Source: CAZHCG01 sp046484285
GTDB taxonomy: Bacteria; Myxococcota_A; Polyangia; JAAYKL01
Direction: 5' to 3'
DNA: 64,000 nt
NCBI GenBank assembly: GCA_046484285.1
Contig: JAWOBP010000156.1
Location: 5,510-69,509 of the forward strand
Shown: one piece after another, positions 39,721-47,871 of the stretch
How positions within the stretch are numbered: position 1 is the stretch's first letter
How the letters are laid out: every line of letters begins with the position of its first letter
Program-made: the position numbers and the translations under genes
Notes under the pieces: model-generated
The model's database searches: none
Told to the model about the DNA's origin: nothing
The model's input: only the letters and a program-made list of their open reading frames with translations

Positions 39721-39782
39721 GAGAACCTGATAACACGAACCCGGCCTCGAAAAGGAACGCTGTTTGAGAGGTCGCCGAAATT

Positions 39783-39929
39783 GTGGTCCGCTTGCGCCGC
39801 GAGCACCGCATCGAGCTGCCGGACGCGATAATCCGGGCCAGCGCCAGGGTCACGGAATCGCTGCTGGTGACGCGCAACACCCGCGACTTCTCCGCCGACG
39901 ACCCCGGAGTGCGGGTTCCCTACGAGTAG
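39783..39929 (+). pseudogene. PIN toxin (VapC) C-terminal remnant
   Basis: The frame reads 'VVRLRREHRIELPDAIIRAS' then 'ESLLVTRNTRDFSADDPGV' and ends 'VPYE' with TAG. This is the last ~48 residues of a VapC-type PIN domain, including the conserved 'LPDAII' Asp and 'TRN-x-x-DF'. A TGA lies just upstream in frame and no N-terminal half or antitoxin is present, so it is a decayed toxin. Confidence 0.7.
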
Positions 39930-39994
39930 CCGACCGGCTCTGCTCTGAAAACAGCTTTGCCAAGCGCCCGGACCTCGCCGGTGAACTGCGCTGT

Positions 39995-40022
39995 TTGTCA
40001 GCCCGCGGTGGTGGTGTATATT
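39995..40022 (+). promoter_or_regulatory. Promoter of the FHA/sigma-54 activator gene
   Basis: TTGTCA (39995-40000), 16 bp, TATATT (40017-40022). The predicted start is only about 4 nt before ATG 40033, and there is no Shine-Dalgarno, suggesting a nearly leaderless mRNA. Confidence 0.55.
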
Positions 40023-40032
40023 CTTGCGCGCC

Positions 40033-41418
40033 ATGGGTCCCGATCCGCGACGCAACAAGGGAGGCTCTCCCGCGCTCACCGGCGTGGGAGATACCGCTGT
40101 CACCTACGAGCGGGACGGCTCCTTGCTGGTCGAGGAGTCGCGCGTGCAGCTGCACGTCTGCGAGGGGGCCGACGAGGGAAAGACCGGCGTGCTCCCGGAC
40201 GAGGGAGCCGTGGTCGGCACCTCCTCCGAGGCGGGCTTCCGGCTGAGCGATCACTCGGTCTCGCGGCGCCACGTGCAGCTGGAGCCGGTCGCGGGCGGCA
40301 TTCGCGTCAAGGACCTGGGCAGCACCAACGGCACGCTCGCCGGCGGCAACCGGATCAGCGAGGCGGTCGTGCCGCCGGGCACCACGCTGGTGCTGGGCGA
40401 GACGCGGCTCGACCTGGTGCGCGTCGTCGAGCGCACCCCGCTGCCGCTCTCCCGGCGGCGCAGGTTCGGCGAGCTGATCGGCTCCTCGGCGGCGATGCGG
40501 CAGGTCTACGCGCTGCTCGAGCTGGCCTCCGAGGTGGACGTGACCGTGCTGATCGAGGGCGAGACCGGAACCGGCAAGGAGCTGGCCGCGCGGGCGATTC
40601 ACGGCCACTCCCCGCGCTCGGCGAACGCCTTCCAGATCGTCGACTGCGGCGCGGTCTCGCCGACCCTGATCGAGGCCGAGCTGTTCGGCCACGTGCGGGG
40701 CGCGTTCACCGGCGCCGATCGCGACCGGGCCGGCGCCTTCGAGCTGGCCCACCAGGGCACGCTCTTCTTCGACGAGATCGGAGAGCTGCCGCTCGGCCTG
40801 CAGCCCAAGCTGCTGCGCGCGCTGGAGACCCGCGAGGTGCGCCGCATCGGCGGCTCGACGCGCATCCCGGTCGACGTGCGCTTCGTGGCCGCGACCAACC
40901 GCGACCTGGCCGAGGAGGTGCGCCGCGGGCGTTTCCGCGAGGACCTCTACTACAGGCTCAACGTCTTTCGCGTGACCATGCCGCCGCTGCGCGAGCACCG
41001 CGAGGACATCCAGCTCTTGGCCGAGCATTTCCTCGCTCCGCTCGGCCAGGGCGCTCTCTCTGCGGAGCTGCTGGATCGCATGCGGCAGCTCGACTGGCCG
41101 GGAAACGTGCGCGAGCTGCGCAACGCGGTGGAGCGCGCGGTCGTGCTGGCCAGGGGCGAGCGGGGAGCCGAGGCGGAAGCGGGCGCGGGCGGGAAGGCCC
41201 CCTGCCACGAGCACGACGAGCCGCTCCACGTGGACGCCTCGCGGCCGTTCAAGGAGGTCAAGGCCGAGATGGTCTCGCACTTCGAGCGCGACTACATCGA
41301 GCAGGTGCTGGAGCGCACCGGCGGCAACATCTCGGCGGCGGCGCGCGAGGCCGGCATCGATCGCAAGCACATGGAGCGCCTGGTTCGCAAACACGGCATC
41401 GAGATCGAACGGCGGTAG
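40033..41418 (+). CDS. FHA-domain sigma-54-dependent transcriptional activator
   Basis: A 461-residue regulator. FHA domain ~40-130 ('GTSSEAGFRLSDHSVSRRHV', 'DLGSTNGTLAGG') binds phospho-Thr. AAA+ domain ~148-375: Walker A 'GETGTGKE' 176-183, the sigma-54 contact loop 'GAFTGA' 223-228, Walker B 'GTLFFDEIGELP', sensor 'RFVAATNRDLAEEV', 'LNVFRVTMPPLREHREDI' and 'WPGNVRELRNAVERAV'. A Fis-type HTH is at the C-terminus ('GGNISAAAREAGIDRKHMER'). FHA-type activators in Myxococcota are switched by Ser/Thr kinases such as the one at 12.2 kb, though a direct link is inference. The next gene starts 5 bp later. Confidence 0.96.
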   Translation: MGPDPRRNKGGSPALTGVGDTAVTYERDGSLLVEESRVQLHVCEGADEGKTGVLPDEGAVVGTSSEAGFRLSDHSVSRRHVQLEPVAGGIRVKDLGSTNGTLAGGNRISEAVVPPGTTLVLGETRLDLVRVVERTPLPLSRRRRFGELIGSSAAMRQVYALLELASEVDVTVLIEGETGTGKELAARAIHGHSPRSANAFQIVDCGAVSPTLIEAELFGHVRGAFTGADRDRAGAFELAHQGTLFFDEIGELPLGLQPKLLRALETREVRRIGGSTRIPVDVRFVAATNRDLAEEVRRGRFREDLYYRLNVFRVTMPPLREHREDIQLLAEHFLAPLGQGALSAELLDRMRQLDWPGNVRELRNAVERAVVLARGERGAEAEAGAGGKAPCHEHDEPLHVDASRPFKEVKAEMVSHFERDYIEQVLERTGGNISAAAREAGIDRKHMERLVRKHGIEIERR

Positions 41419-41423
41419 AAGAG

Positions 41424-41993
41424 ATGTACAGGGAAAAAGCGCTCGAGATTCTGCGAGAGCACAACCCCTACGGCGAGCCGCTGGAGAACCACTGCCTGCG
41501 GGTCGCGGAGCTGACGCTGGCGCTGGGCGAGCACCGCGGCGTGGCGGTCGACGAGGACCTGGTCTTCGCGATCGCCTACCTGCACGACCTGGGGCTCTGC
41601 GTCGAAAGTCGTTCGCCGGCGAGCTACCTGGTCCGCGGTCTGGAGGTCGCCCGGCCGCACGCCGAGAGCTGGGGCCTGGACGAGGGGCAGCTCCAGACCT
41701 TCGAGGACGGGATGCTCTACAACCACTCGCTCGCCGGAGTGGACGGCATCTCGCCGACAGGCGACCTGATCCGCCGCGCGGTCCAGGTGGAGCACAGCCT
41801 GGGCGCGATCTCCCACGGGCTGCCGCGGCGCGAGGTCGAGCAGGTGCTGGCGCGCCACCCCCGCCGCGGCTTCGAACGCGTGCTGCTCGCCTTTGCAAAG
41901 AAGGCGGTGCTGGAGGACGGTCCGGCCGAGGTGCTGAGGATCTTCTTCCCCACCGGCCTCGGCCCCCTGAAGGCCCTGCGCGGGCCGGGCTGA
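41424..41993 (+). CDS. HD-domain protein
   Basis: A 189-residue protein with an HD metal-dependent phosphohydrolase pattern: 'ENHCLRVAELTLALGEH' at ~19-35 (first His), 'AIAYLHDLGLCVE' at ~51-63 (the HD pair) and a later 'MLYNHSLAGV' His. It is encoded 5 bp after the FHA activator, so co-transcribed. Substrate not recognisable; some HD proteins act on nucleotides. Confidence 0.8.
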   Translation: MYREKALEILREHNPYGEPLENHCLRVAELTLALGEHRGVAVDEDLVFAIAYLHDLGLCVESRSPASYLVRGLEVARPHAESWGLDEGQLQTFEDGMLYNHSLAGVDGISPTGDLIRRAVQVEHSLGAISHGLPRREVEQVLARHPRRGFERVLLAFAKKAVLEDGPAEVLRIFFPTGLGPLKALRGPG

Positions 41994-42135
41994 GCGCGCG
42001 GACGTCTCGACCCCGCTGCCTGTTACTGCGAAAGCCTTTGCTTGCGAAAGAAAGCAAACGAAAAAACTGGCAGCCGGGCGGCGGTGGTACTACGGTGGCG
42101 GCGAGCCGGATCCGCGCCCGGCGGAGGAGGTCGCG

Positions 42136-43320
42136 ATGCGTCGAGTCAGCCGCAAGGCGGAGCAGATGCCGCCTTTTCTGGTGATGGAGGTGCTGGAGCG
42201 GGCCGGCGAGCTGGAGCGGGCCGGCGAGTCGATCGTGCATTTGGAGATCGGCGAGCCCGACTTCGACACGCCCGAGGTGGTGCGCGAGGCCGGAATCAAG
42301 GCGCTGCGCGACGGTCACACCCACTACACCCACTCGCTGGGCCGGATCGAGCTGCGCGAGGCGATCGCCGCCTGGACGCGGCGCCGCTACGGGCTGGAGG
42401 TCTCGCCCGAGCGAGTCGTGGTCACGCTGGGCAGCTCCGGGGCGATGCTGATGACCTACGCCGCGATCCTGGAGCCCGGCGACCGCGTGCTGATGACCGA
42501 TCCCTGCTACGCCTGCTACCCCAACTTCGTCAGCGCCTGCAACGCGGAGTCGGTGCGGCTGCCGGTGCGCGAGCAGGACGGCTTCCAATTCTCGCCCGAC
42601 GACGTGCGAAAAGAGGTGGGACGCGGGGCGAGCGCGCTGCTGCTCAACTCACCGGCCAACCCTACCGGGATCGTCACCTCGCCCGAGCGGATGCGAGAGA
42701 TCGCAGAGGAGACGCGCGGTCGCGTGCAGCTGATCTCGGACGAGATCTACCACGGCCTGACTTACGGCGAGCAGGCCCGCAGCGCGCTGGAGCTCGATCC
42801 GGACGCGGTGGTGGTCAGCGGCTTTTCCAAGCTGTTCGCGATGACCGGCTGGCGCCTGGGCTGGGCGATTTTGCCCGCGCACCTGGTGCGGCCGGTGCAG
42901 AAGCTCCAGCAGAACCTGATGATCTCGGCCCCGGACTACGCCCAGCTGGCCGGCGTGGTCGCGCTGGAGGAGGCCGACGACGACATCGAGCGGATGCGGC
43001 GCTGCTACGACGAGCGGCGGCGGCTGGTGCTGGACCGCCTGGCCGAGATGGGGCTCGAGGTGCTGGTCGAGCCGACCGGGGCTTTCTACGTCTTCTTCAA
43101 CGTCTCGCGCTACACCGGCGACGTCTACTCCTTCGCCTTTCGCCTGCTGGAGGAGGCCGGCGTGGCGCTGACCCCGGGAGTCGACTTCGGGCCCCACGGC
43201 GAGGGGTTCCTGCGGCTTTCCTACGCCAACTCGCTGGAGAACCTCGCCGAGGGGATGGACCGCTTGCAGCGTTTTCTGGCAAGCGTCGACCGAGTTGCGA
43301 GTCGACCCGCTCCGGCGTAG
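42136..43320 (+). CDS. Class I/II PLP-dependent aminotransferase
   Basis: A 394-residue aspartate-aminotransferase-like enzyme (fold type I). Seen: 'IVHLEIGEPDFDTPEVV' near 35, 'HYTHSLGRIELREAIA', 'TLGSSGAMLMTYAAIL', 'LNSPANPTGIVTS' at ~175-187 (substrate Asn), 'ISDEIYHGLTYG' at ~202 (PLP Asp), 'SGFSKLFAMTGWRLGW' at ~225-240 (PLP Lys) and C-terminal 'FLRLSYANS' (carboxylate Arg). GGAGGAGG precedes ATG 42136. The amino-acid specificity is not visible. Confidence 0.93.
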   Translation: MRRVSRKAEQMPPFLVMEVLERAGELERAGESIVHLEIGEPDFDTPEVVREAGIKALRDGHTHYTHSLGRIELREAIAAWTRRRYGLEVSPERVVVTLGSSGAMLMTYAAILEPGDRVLMTDPCYACYPNFVSACNAESVRLPVREQDGFQFSPDDVRKEVGRGASALLLNSPANPTGIVTSPERMREIAEETRGRVQLISDEIYHGLTYGEQARSALELDPDAVVVSGFSKLFAMTGWRLGWAILPAHLVRPVQKLQQNLMISAPDYAQLAGVVALEEADDDIERMRRCYDERRRLVLDRLAEMGLEVLVEPTGAFYVFFNVSRYTGDVYSFAFRLLEEAGVALTPGVDFGPHGEGFLRLSYANSLENLAEGMDRLQRFLASVDRVASRPAPA

Positions 43321-43350
43321 AGTGATCGCGACGCTGCGAGGAGGGCGGGC

Positions 43351-43917
43351 GTGACCATCTTCGGCTTCATCCTGGTCCACCTGCTGGCCGGCGCCTCGGT
43401 GGCGTGGGCTGCGCGGGTGCAGATCCGCAACTTGCAGCGCCCGATCTTCGCCAATCGCTACTTCAGCGCGCTGATGCTGTTCGAGGCCGCGGTGCTGCTG
43501 CCCGAGGGCATCTACTTTTTGGCCTTCTACCCCGACTGGGCCTGGATGTACCTGCTCGACTCGCGAACCGTGCCGCTGGCGGTCGACGCGATGGCGCTGG
43601 TCGCGATGCCGGCCACGGCCACGATGGGCTTCATCGTCGGCTACTTCTCGGCGCGCAGCAACTCCGACTGGGTGACGCTGATGGTGATCGCCTTCGGCCT
43701 GGCCGGGCTGCTGGGGATGTTCGTCGTGGCGCGGGACAAGCTGCTGTGGGTCGGCAACTTCGAGCAGTACCACCGTGGTGTCGGCCTGGAGCCGCTGCAG
43801 TCCACCTCGCTGCTGGCCTCGCTGGTTCTCGGCTGGTGCGGCGCGGGCGTGTGCTGGGTCTACCTGGTCTACCGCTTCTCGCGCGAGGGCCGGCTCTCTG
43901 CTCGGTCCGGAGCGTGA
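43351..43917 (+). CDS. Five-helix membrane protein, unknown
   Basis: A 188-residue hydrophobic protein with about five membrane helices ('IFGFILVHLLAGASVAWAA', 'LMLFEAAVLLPEGIYFLAFY', 'VDAMALVAMPATATMGFIV', 'TLMVIAFGLAGLLGMFVVA', 'LLASLVLGWCGAGVCWVYLV'). GTG 43351 follows GAGGAGGGCGGGC. The stop overlaps the next GTG. No family recognised. It opens the overlapping run that ends with the phosphomevalonate kinase. Confidence 0.75.
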   Translation: MTIFGFILVHLLAGASVAWAARVQIRNLQRPIFANRYFSALMLFEAAVLLPEGIYFLAFYPDWAWMYLLDSRTVPLAVDAMALVAMPATATMGFIVGYFSARSNSDWVTLMVIAFGLAGLLGMFVVARDKLLWVGNFEQYHRGVGLEPLQSTSLLASLVLGWCGAGVCWVYLVYRFSREGRLSARSGA

Positions 43918-44978
43918 GCGGGAGCGGCGCCGTGTCCGCCACCCGCGCCGAAGCCCTCCTCGCCGCCCTGCGGCGGCCGGACGGACCGTTCCCCCGCGTG
44001 GAGCTGGGCCGCTGGCCGACCCCGGTCGAGCCGGTCGATATCCGTACCGGCGACCACACCGCGCGAGTCTGGATCAAGCGCGACGATCTCTCCTCGAGCG
44101 TCTACGGCGGCAACAAGGTGCGCAAGCTGGAGTACCTGCTGTTCGGCCCGCGCCGCGCGGTGATCACGGCCGGCGCCCGCGGCTCGCACCATTTGCTGGC
44201 AACCGCGCTGCACGCCCGCGCGCTGGGGCGGCCCAGCATCGGGATCGTGCTGGCCGATCGGCCCCGTACCACCCACGCCGACGCGGTGCACGAGCTGGTG
44301 CTGCGCTTCTGCGATCGCGTCGTCCCGCTCGAGCACTCGCCGAGCGCCATGCTAGAAACCGCGGCTGGGCTGGCCGGTGCCGCGCGGCTGTCGCTGGCCT
44401 CCCGCGGAGCAACGGCGATCCCACCCGGCGCCTCCACGCCTCTGGGAACCCTGGGCTACGTGGCGGGCGGCCTCGAGATCGCCCTCCAGGCCGCGAGGGG
44501 TGGCTGCCCGCCGCCGGCGGTCGTCTACACCGCGCTGGGCACGGGCGGCACCGCCGCCGGGCTGGCGCTGGGGCTGGCCCTGGCCGGACTGCGCACGAGG
44601 GTGGTCGCGGTGCGCGTCGCCACGCGCCTGGTGGGAAATCGACTTTACCTGCGAGCGCTGGCCGATCGCACCCTGGCGTTGCTGCGCCGCGCCGGGCTGG
44701 TGCGAAACAGACCGCGGCCGCGCATCGAGGTCGACCACCGCTTCGTCGGAGCGGGCTACGGCCATCCCACACCGGCCTCCCGGCGGGCGATTCGCGCCGC
44801 GGCAGAGTCCTGCTCCGCCGATTTCGAGACCACCTACACCGGCAAGGCGCTGGCCGCGCTGCTGGCCGACAGTGCCGGCGCGCCCGCCTCGCAGCCGCGG
44901 ATGTTCCTTGACACCTACGGCCCCATCGAAGATCTGGACAGGGGTTCGCATGAGGCGCTCGGAGGTGAACCGCGATGA
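43914..44978 (+). CDS. PLP-dependent D-cysteine desulfhydrase / ACC-deaminase-like enzyme
   Basis: A 354-residue fold-type II PLP enzyme. 'VWIKRDDLSS' and 'YGGNKVRKLEYLL' (PLP Lys68) at ~52-75, 'VITAGARGSHHLLATALHA' at ~83-101 and 'VVYTALGTGGTAAGLALGL' at ~203-221 (phosphate loop) match the D-cysteine desulfhydrase/ACC deaminase group. 'FVGAGYGHP' and 'DTYGPIEDL' are family-like C-terminal motifs. GTG 43914 overlaps the upstream stop; GTG 43932 is a possible later start. It shares an operon with isoprenoid genes, though no chemical link is evident. Confidence 0.85.
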   Translation: MSGSGAVSATRAEALLAALRRPDGPFPRVELGRWPTPVEPVDIRTGDHTARVWIKRDDLSSSVYGGNKVRKLEYLLFGPRRAVITAGARGSHHLLATALHARALGRPSIGIVLADRPRTTHADAVHELVLRFCDRVVPLEHSPSAMLETAAGLAGAARLSLASRGATAIPPGASTPLGTLGYVAGGLEIALQAARGGCPPPAVVYTALGTGGTAAGLALGLALAGLRTRVVAVRVATRLVGNRLYLRALADRTLALLRRAGLVRNRPRPRIEVDHRFVGAGYGHPTPASRRAIRAAAESCSADFETTYTGKALAALLADSAGAPASQPRMFLDTYGPIEDLDRGSHEALGGEPR

Positions 44979-46012
44979 GCGACGAGCTGCAGGAACGAAT
45001 CACCGCCGCGGTGCGGCGTCGTCTCGAGCGCGTCTTCGACGAGGCCTGCGCCTGCGAGCCGAGCGGTCTGTTCCCTCCGCCCGCCGGGTCGCTGCCGCTC
45101 GAGCAGGCTCGCGAGCTGACGCTGCGCTCGGGCAAGAGGCTGCGCGCCGTGCTGCTGGTCTGCGGCGCGGCTCTGTTCGACCGGGACGCCGATCGAAAGG
45201 CGGCCGTGATCGACGCCGCGGCCGCGCTGGAGCTGCTGCACACTTACTTCCTGATCCACGACGATATCATGGACGAAGACGCCACCCGGCGCGGAGGCCC
45301 GTCGGCGCACGTGGCGCTCGCGAGGCAAACGGGAGACGACAAGCTCGGCCGCGACCTGGCGATCCTGGCCGGCGATCTGGCGGTCGCCCTGCACGAGCAG
45401 CTGGTCGCCGGGCTGGAGGTGGACGAAGCGCGCCGCCGCACGACCGCACGCGTCTTCTCCGAGATGCATTTCGACGTCGTCCACGGCCAGACGCTCGACA
45501 TGCTCGGCGGCTCCGACGCCGAGGAGGTGGCCAGCCGCAAGACCGCCAGCTACACGACCGTGGGGCCACTGGTCGCCGGCGCGGCGCTGGCCGGAGCGGG
45601 AGAGGAACGCTTTTCGCAGCTGGCCGAGCTGGCGCGCCCGCTGGGCGTGGCCTTCCAGCTCCGAGACGACCTGCTGGGGGTCTTCGGCCTGCCCGAGGTG
45701 ACCGGCAAGCCGGTGGGCACCGACCTGCGTCTGGGCAAGCGCACCTACGTGATCCAGGAGGCCCTGCGGCGCGCCTCGGCAAAGTGTGCCGCGACGATCG
45801 AAAGCGTGCTCGGGGACGGGTCGGCACCCGCCTCCGCGATCGGCGAGGTCGGCGCGCTGCTGGAGGAGATCGGCGCGCGCTCGGCCTGCGAGGAGCGGAT
45901 CGAGCGGCTGGTGGGCGGCGCTCTCGAGCGGCTGGAGAGCGAGAGCTACCTGGACGAGGGCAAACGACTGCTGGCGCACGTCGGCGAGCGGCTGGCCAGG
46001 AGAATATCTTGA
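44975..46012 (+). CDS. Polyprenyl (geranylgeranyl-type) diphosphate synthase
   Basis: A 345-residue trans-isoprenyl diphosphate synthase. First Asp-rich motif 'DDIMDED' at ~96-102 after 'LELLHTYFLIH', second Asp-rich motif 'FQLRDDLLGVFG' at ~224-235, plus 'SGKRLRAVL' and 'GKPVGTDLRLGKRTY'. Residues before the first motif (His-Thr-Tyr-Phe) suggest a chain length of C15-C20, but this is not certain. ATG 44975 overlaps the upstream stop, and its own stop overlaps the TTG of mevalonate kinase. Confidence 0.93.
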   Translation: MSDELQERITAAVRRRLERVFDEACACEPSGLFPPPAGSLPLEQARELTLRSGKRLRAVLLVCGAALFDRDADRKAAVIDAAAALELLHTYFLIHDDIMDEDATRRGGPSAHVALARQTGDDKLGRDLAILAGDLAVALHEQLVAGLEVDEARRRTTARVFSEMHFDVVHGQTLDMLGGSDAEEVASRKTASYTTVGPLVAGAALAGAGEERFSQLAELARPLGVAFQLRDDLLGVFGLPEVTGKPVGTDLRLGKRTYVIQEALRRASAKCAATIESVLGDGSAPASAIGEVGALLEEIGARSACEERIERLVGGALERLESESYLDEGKRLLAHVGERLARRIS

Positions 46013-46905
46013 GCGGCGAGGCGGTCGGCCGCGCCGCGGGCAAGGCGATCCTGCTCGGGGAGCACGCGGTGGTCCACGGCGAGCCGGCGCTGGCAGCCGC
46101 GCTCCCGATCGGAGTCGAGGCCGCCGCCCGCCCCGCTGCCGGTCCGCTCGCGGTCCACGTCTCGAGCTGGGACTACCGCGCCGCGATCGGCGACGGCTCG
46201 GAGGGAGGTCGCGCGCTCGAGGCGCTGGCCCTCTCGCTCGGGCTCGAACCGCGGGGCGTCGCGCTGGAAGCGCTGGCCGAGGTGCCGCCGCGGGCCGGCC
46301 TCGGGTCGTCCGCCGCGCTGGCAGCGGCCGCCGCCCGCGGGCTGATCGCGCTGGCCGGAGCCGATCCCGGCGAGGCGAAGCTGTTCGAGGCCGTCCAGGC
46401 CTCGGAGCGCGTCTTTCACGGCAACCCGTCCGGTCTCGACGCCGCCGTGGCGCTGCGCGGCGGTCTGCTGCGCTTTCGCCGCGGCGCCGAGCCGCTCGCG
46501 CTGGAGGCCGCCGTGCCGCCGCTGGTAATCTGCCATTCCGGCGAGCCCGGCCGCACGCGACTGGCGGTTGAAGCCTTCGCCCGCCGCCTGGAGTCGAGCG
46601 CGGAGGCGAAGCAAAGACTGGCGCGGATCGGAGAGCTGGTCTCAGCCGGCGAGGAGTCGCTGCTCGGCGGCGACCTCGTCTCCCTGGGGCGAGCGATCAA
46701 CGAGAACCACGAGCAGCTCGCCTGGTTCGGCGTCTCCACGCCCGCGCTCGACCGCATCTGCTCAGTGGCCCGAGAGCTGGGAGCCCTGGGAGCCAAGCTG
46801 ACCGGCGGAGGCGCCGGCGGCTGCGCGATCGCGCTGGTCGAGCCGCAGCGACGCGCGAGGCTCGCGGCCGAGCTGGCCGCCGCCGGAGTGGAGGTGGTGA
46901 GGTGA
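46009..46905 (+). CDS. Mevalonate kinase
   Basis: A 298-residue GHMP kinase converting mevalonate to 5-phosphomevalonate. Motif 1 'GKAILLGEHAVVHGEPALA' at ~11-29, motif 2 'PPRAGLGSSAALAAAAARG' at ~93-111 (ATP loop), 'FHGNPSGLDAAVALRGG' (catalytic Asp) and motif 3 'KLTGGGAGGCAIAL' near the C-terminus all fit MvaK1. The start is TTG 46009, coupled to the polyprenyl synthase. The next kinase overlaps its stop. Its presence implies a mevalonate route, unusual in most bacteria but known in Myxococcota. Confidence 0.92.
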   Translation: MSGEAVGRAAGKAILLGEHAVVHGEPALAAALPIGVEAAARPAAGPLAVHVSSWDYRAAIGDGSEGGRALEALALSLGLEPRGVALEALAEVPPRAGLGSSAALAAAAARGLIALAGADPGEAKLFEAVQASERVFHGNPSGLDAAVALRGGLLRFRRGAEPLALEAAVPPLVICHSGEPGRTRLAVEAFARRLESSAEAKQRLARIGELVSAGEESLLGGDLVSLGRAINENHEQLAWFGVSTPALDRICSVARELGALGAKLTGGGAGGCAIALVEPQRRARLAAELAAAGVEVVR

Positions 46906-47831
46906 GGGGATCGTTGCTGGCCAGCGCTCCGGGCAAGCTGTTCCTCTCCGGCGAGTACGCGGTGCTGAGCGGCGCCCCGGCCGTGGTCACCGCGGTCGAC
47001 CGGCGGGCAATGGCCTACGCCGCGAAGACGGCGCCCCCGCCCTCCCCGGTGCTCGCAGCGGTGCGCCGGGAGGTGGCGCGCCATTTCGGCGTCGCCGGCC
47101 CCGGCCAGCTGCCGTTGGTGCGGGTCGACACCTCCGAGCTGAGCCTCGGCCGGCGCAAGCTCGGCCTGGGCTCTTCCGCCGCGACCGCGGTCGCGGCCAC
47201 GGCCGCGTTGCTCGCGCTAGGGGGCGCCGGCGAGCTCGGCGCCGGCGAATTGCTGGCGCTGGCGGGCGCCGCCCACCGGAGCGCCCAGCGAGGTCGCGGA
47301 TCCGGAGCCGACGTGGCAGCCGCCGTCTACGGCGGGACGCTGGAGTTCTCGGCCGAGCGCGAGCCGCGGCCGCTGGAGCTGCGCGGAATCGAGCCGGTCT
47401 TCGCCTGGACCGGGGTCGAGGCCTCGACCGCCGAGCTGCTCGCGGCCGTCGAGCGCCTCGCCGGACGGGACCCGGCCGCGCACCGCGACCTCGTCGCGCG
47501 GCTCGAGAGAGAGGCCCGCGATCTGGCCGGGGCCTACCGCGCCGGCGATGCCGCGGGCGTGATCGCCTCCTCGGCGCGTTACCGCGAGCTGATGGAGGAG
47601 CTGGGGCGCGCGGCCGGCGTCGCGATCGTGACCGCCGCCCACCGCCGGGCGGCCGAAATCGCGGAAGGGCTGGGGGGGACGGCCAAGCCGTCCGGCGCGG
47701 GAGGCGGCGACTGCGCGGTGGCGCTCTTCGCGGAAAAGAAAGCGGCCCAGAGCTTCCGCCGCGAGTGCCGCGCCGCCGGTCTCGAGCCGCTGGATCTGCG
47801 CCCGAGCGCGGCCGGCGCGACGATCGGATAG
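46902..47831 (+). CDS. Phosphomevalonate kinase-like GHMP kinase
   Basis: A 309-residue GHMP kinase. 'SAPGKLFLSGEYAVLSGAPA' at ~8-27, 'KLGLGSSAATAVAATAALLA' at ~87-106, 'GRGSGADVAAAVYGGTLEF' at ~130-148 and 'KPSGAGGGDCAVALF' near the end are typical of phosphomevalonate kinase (MvaK2/ERG8), which makes 5-diphosphomevalonate. GTG 46902 overlaps the mevalonate kinase stop. No diphosphomevalonate decarboxylase follows, so that step must be encoded elsewhere. Confidence 0.88.
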   Translation: MRGSLLASAPGKLFLSGEYAVLSGAPAVVTAVDRRAMAYAAKTAPPPSPVLAAVRREVARHFGVAGPGQLPLVRVDTSELSLGRRKLGLGSSAATAVAATAALLALGGAGELGAGELLALAGAAHRSAQRGRGSGADVAAAVYGGTLEFSAEREPRPLELRGIEPVFAWTGVEASTAELLAAVERLAGRDPAAHRDLVARLEREARDLAGAYRAGDAAGVIASSARYRELMEELGRAAGVAIVTAAHRRAAEIAEGLGGTAKPSGAGGGDCAVALFAEKKAAQSFRRECRAAGLEPLDLRPSAAGATIG

Positions 47832-47871
47832 GCCTCGGGGAGCAAGAGGCGAGTCCTGCGCCTTGGGACAG

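Noticed and set aside
42050..42090. Terminator at TTTGCTT...AAGCAAA
   Set aside because: The hairpin is not followed by a T-run on either strand.
39850..42588. 912-codon minus-strand frame
   Set aside because: Antisense of the sigma-54 activator and HD protein genes.
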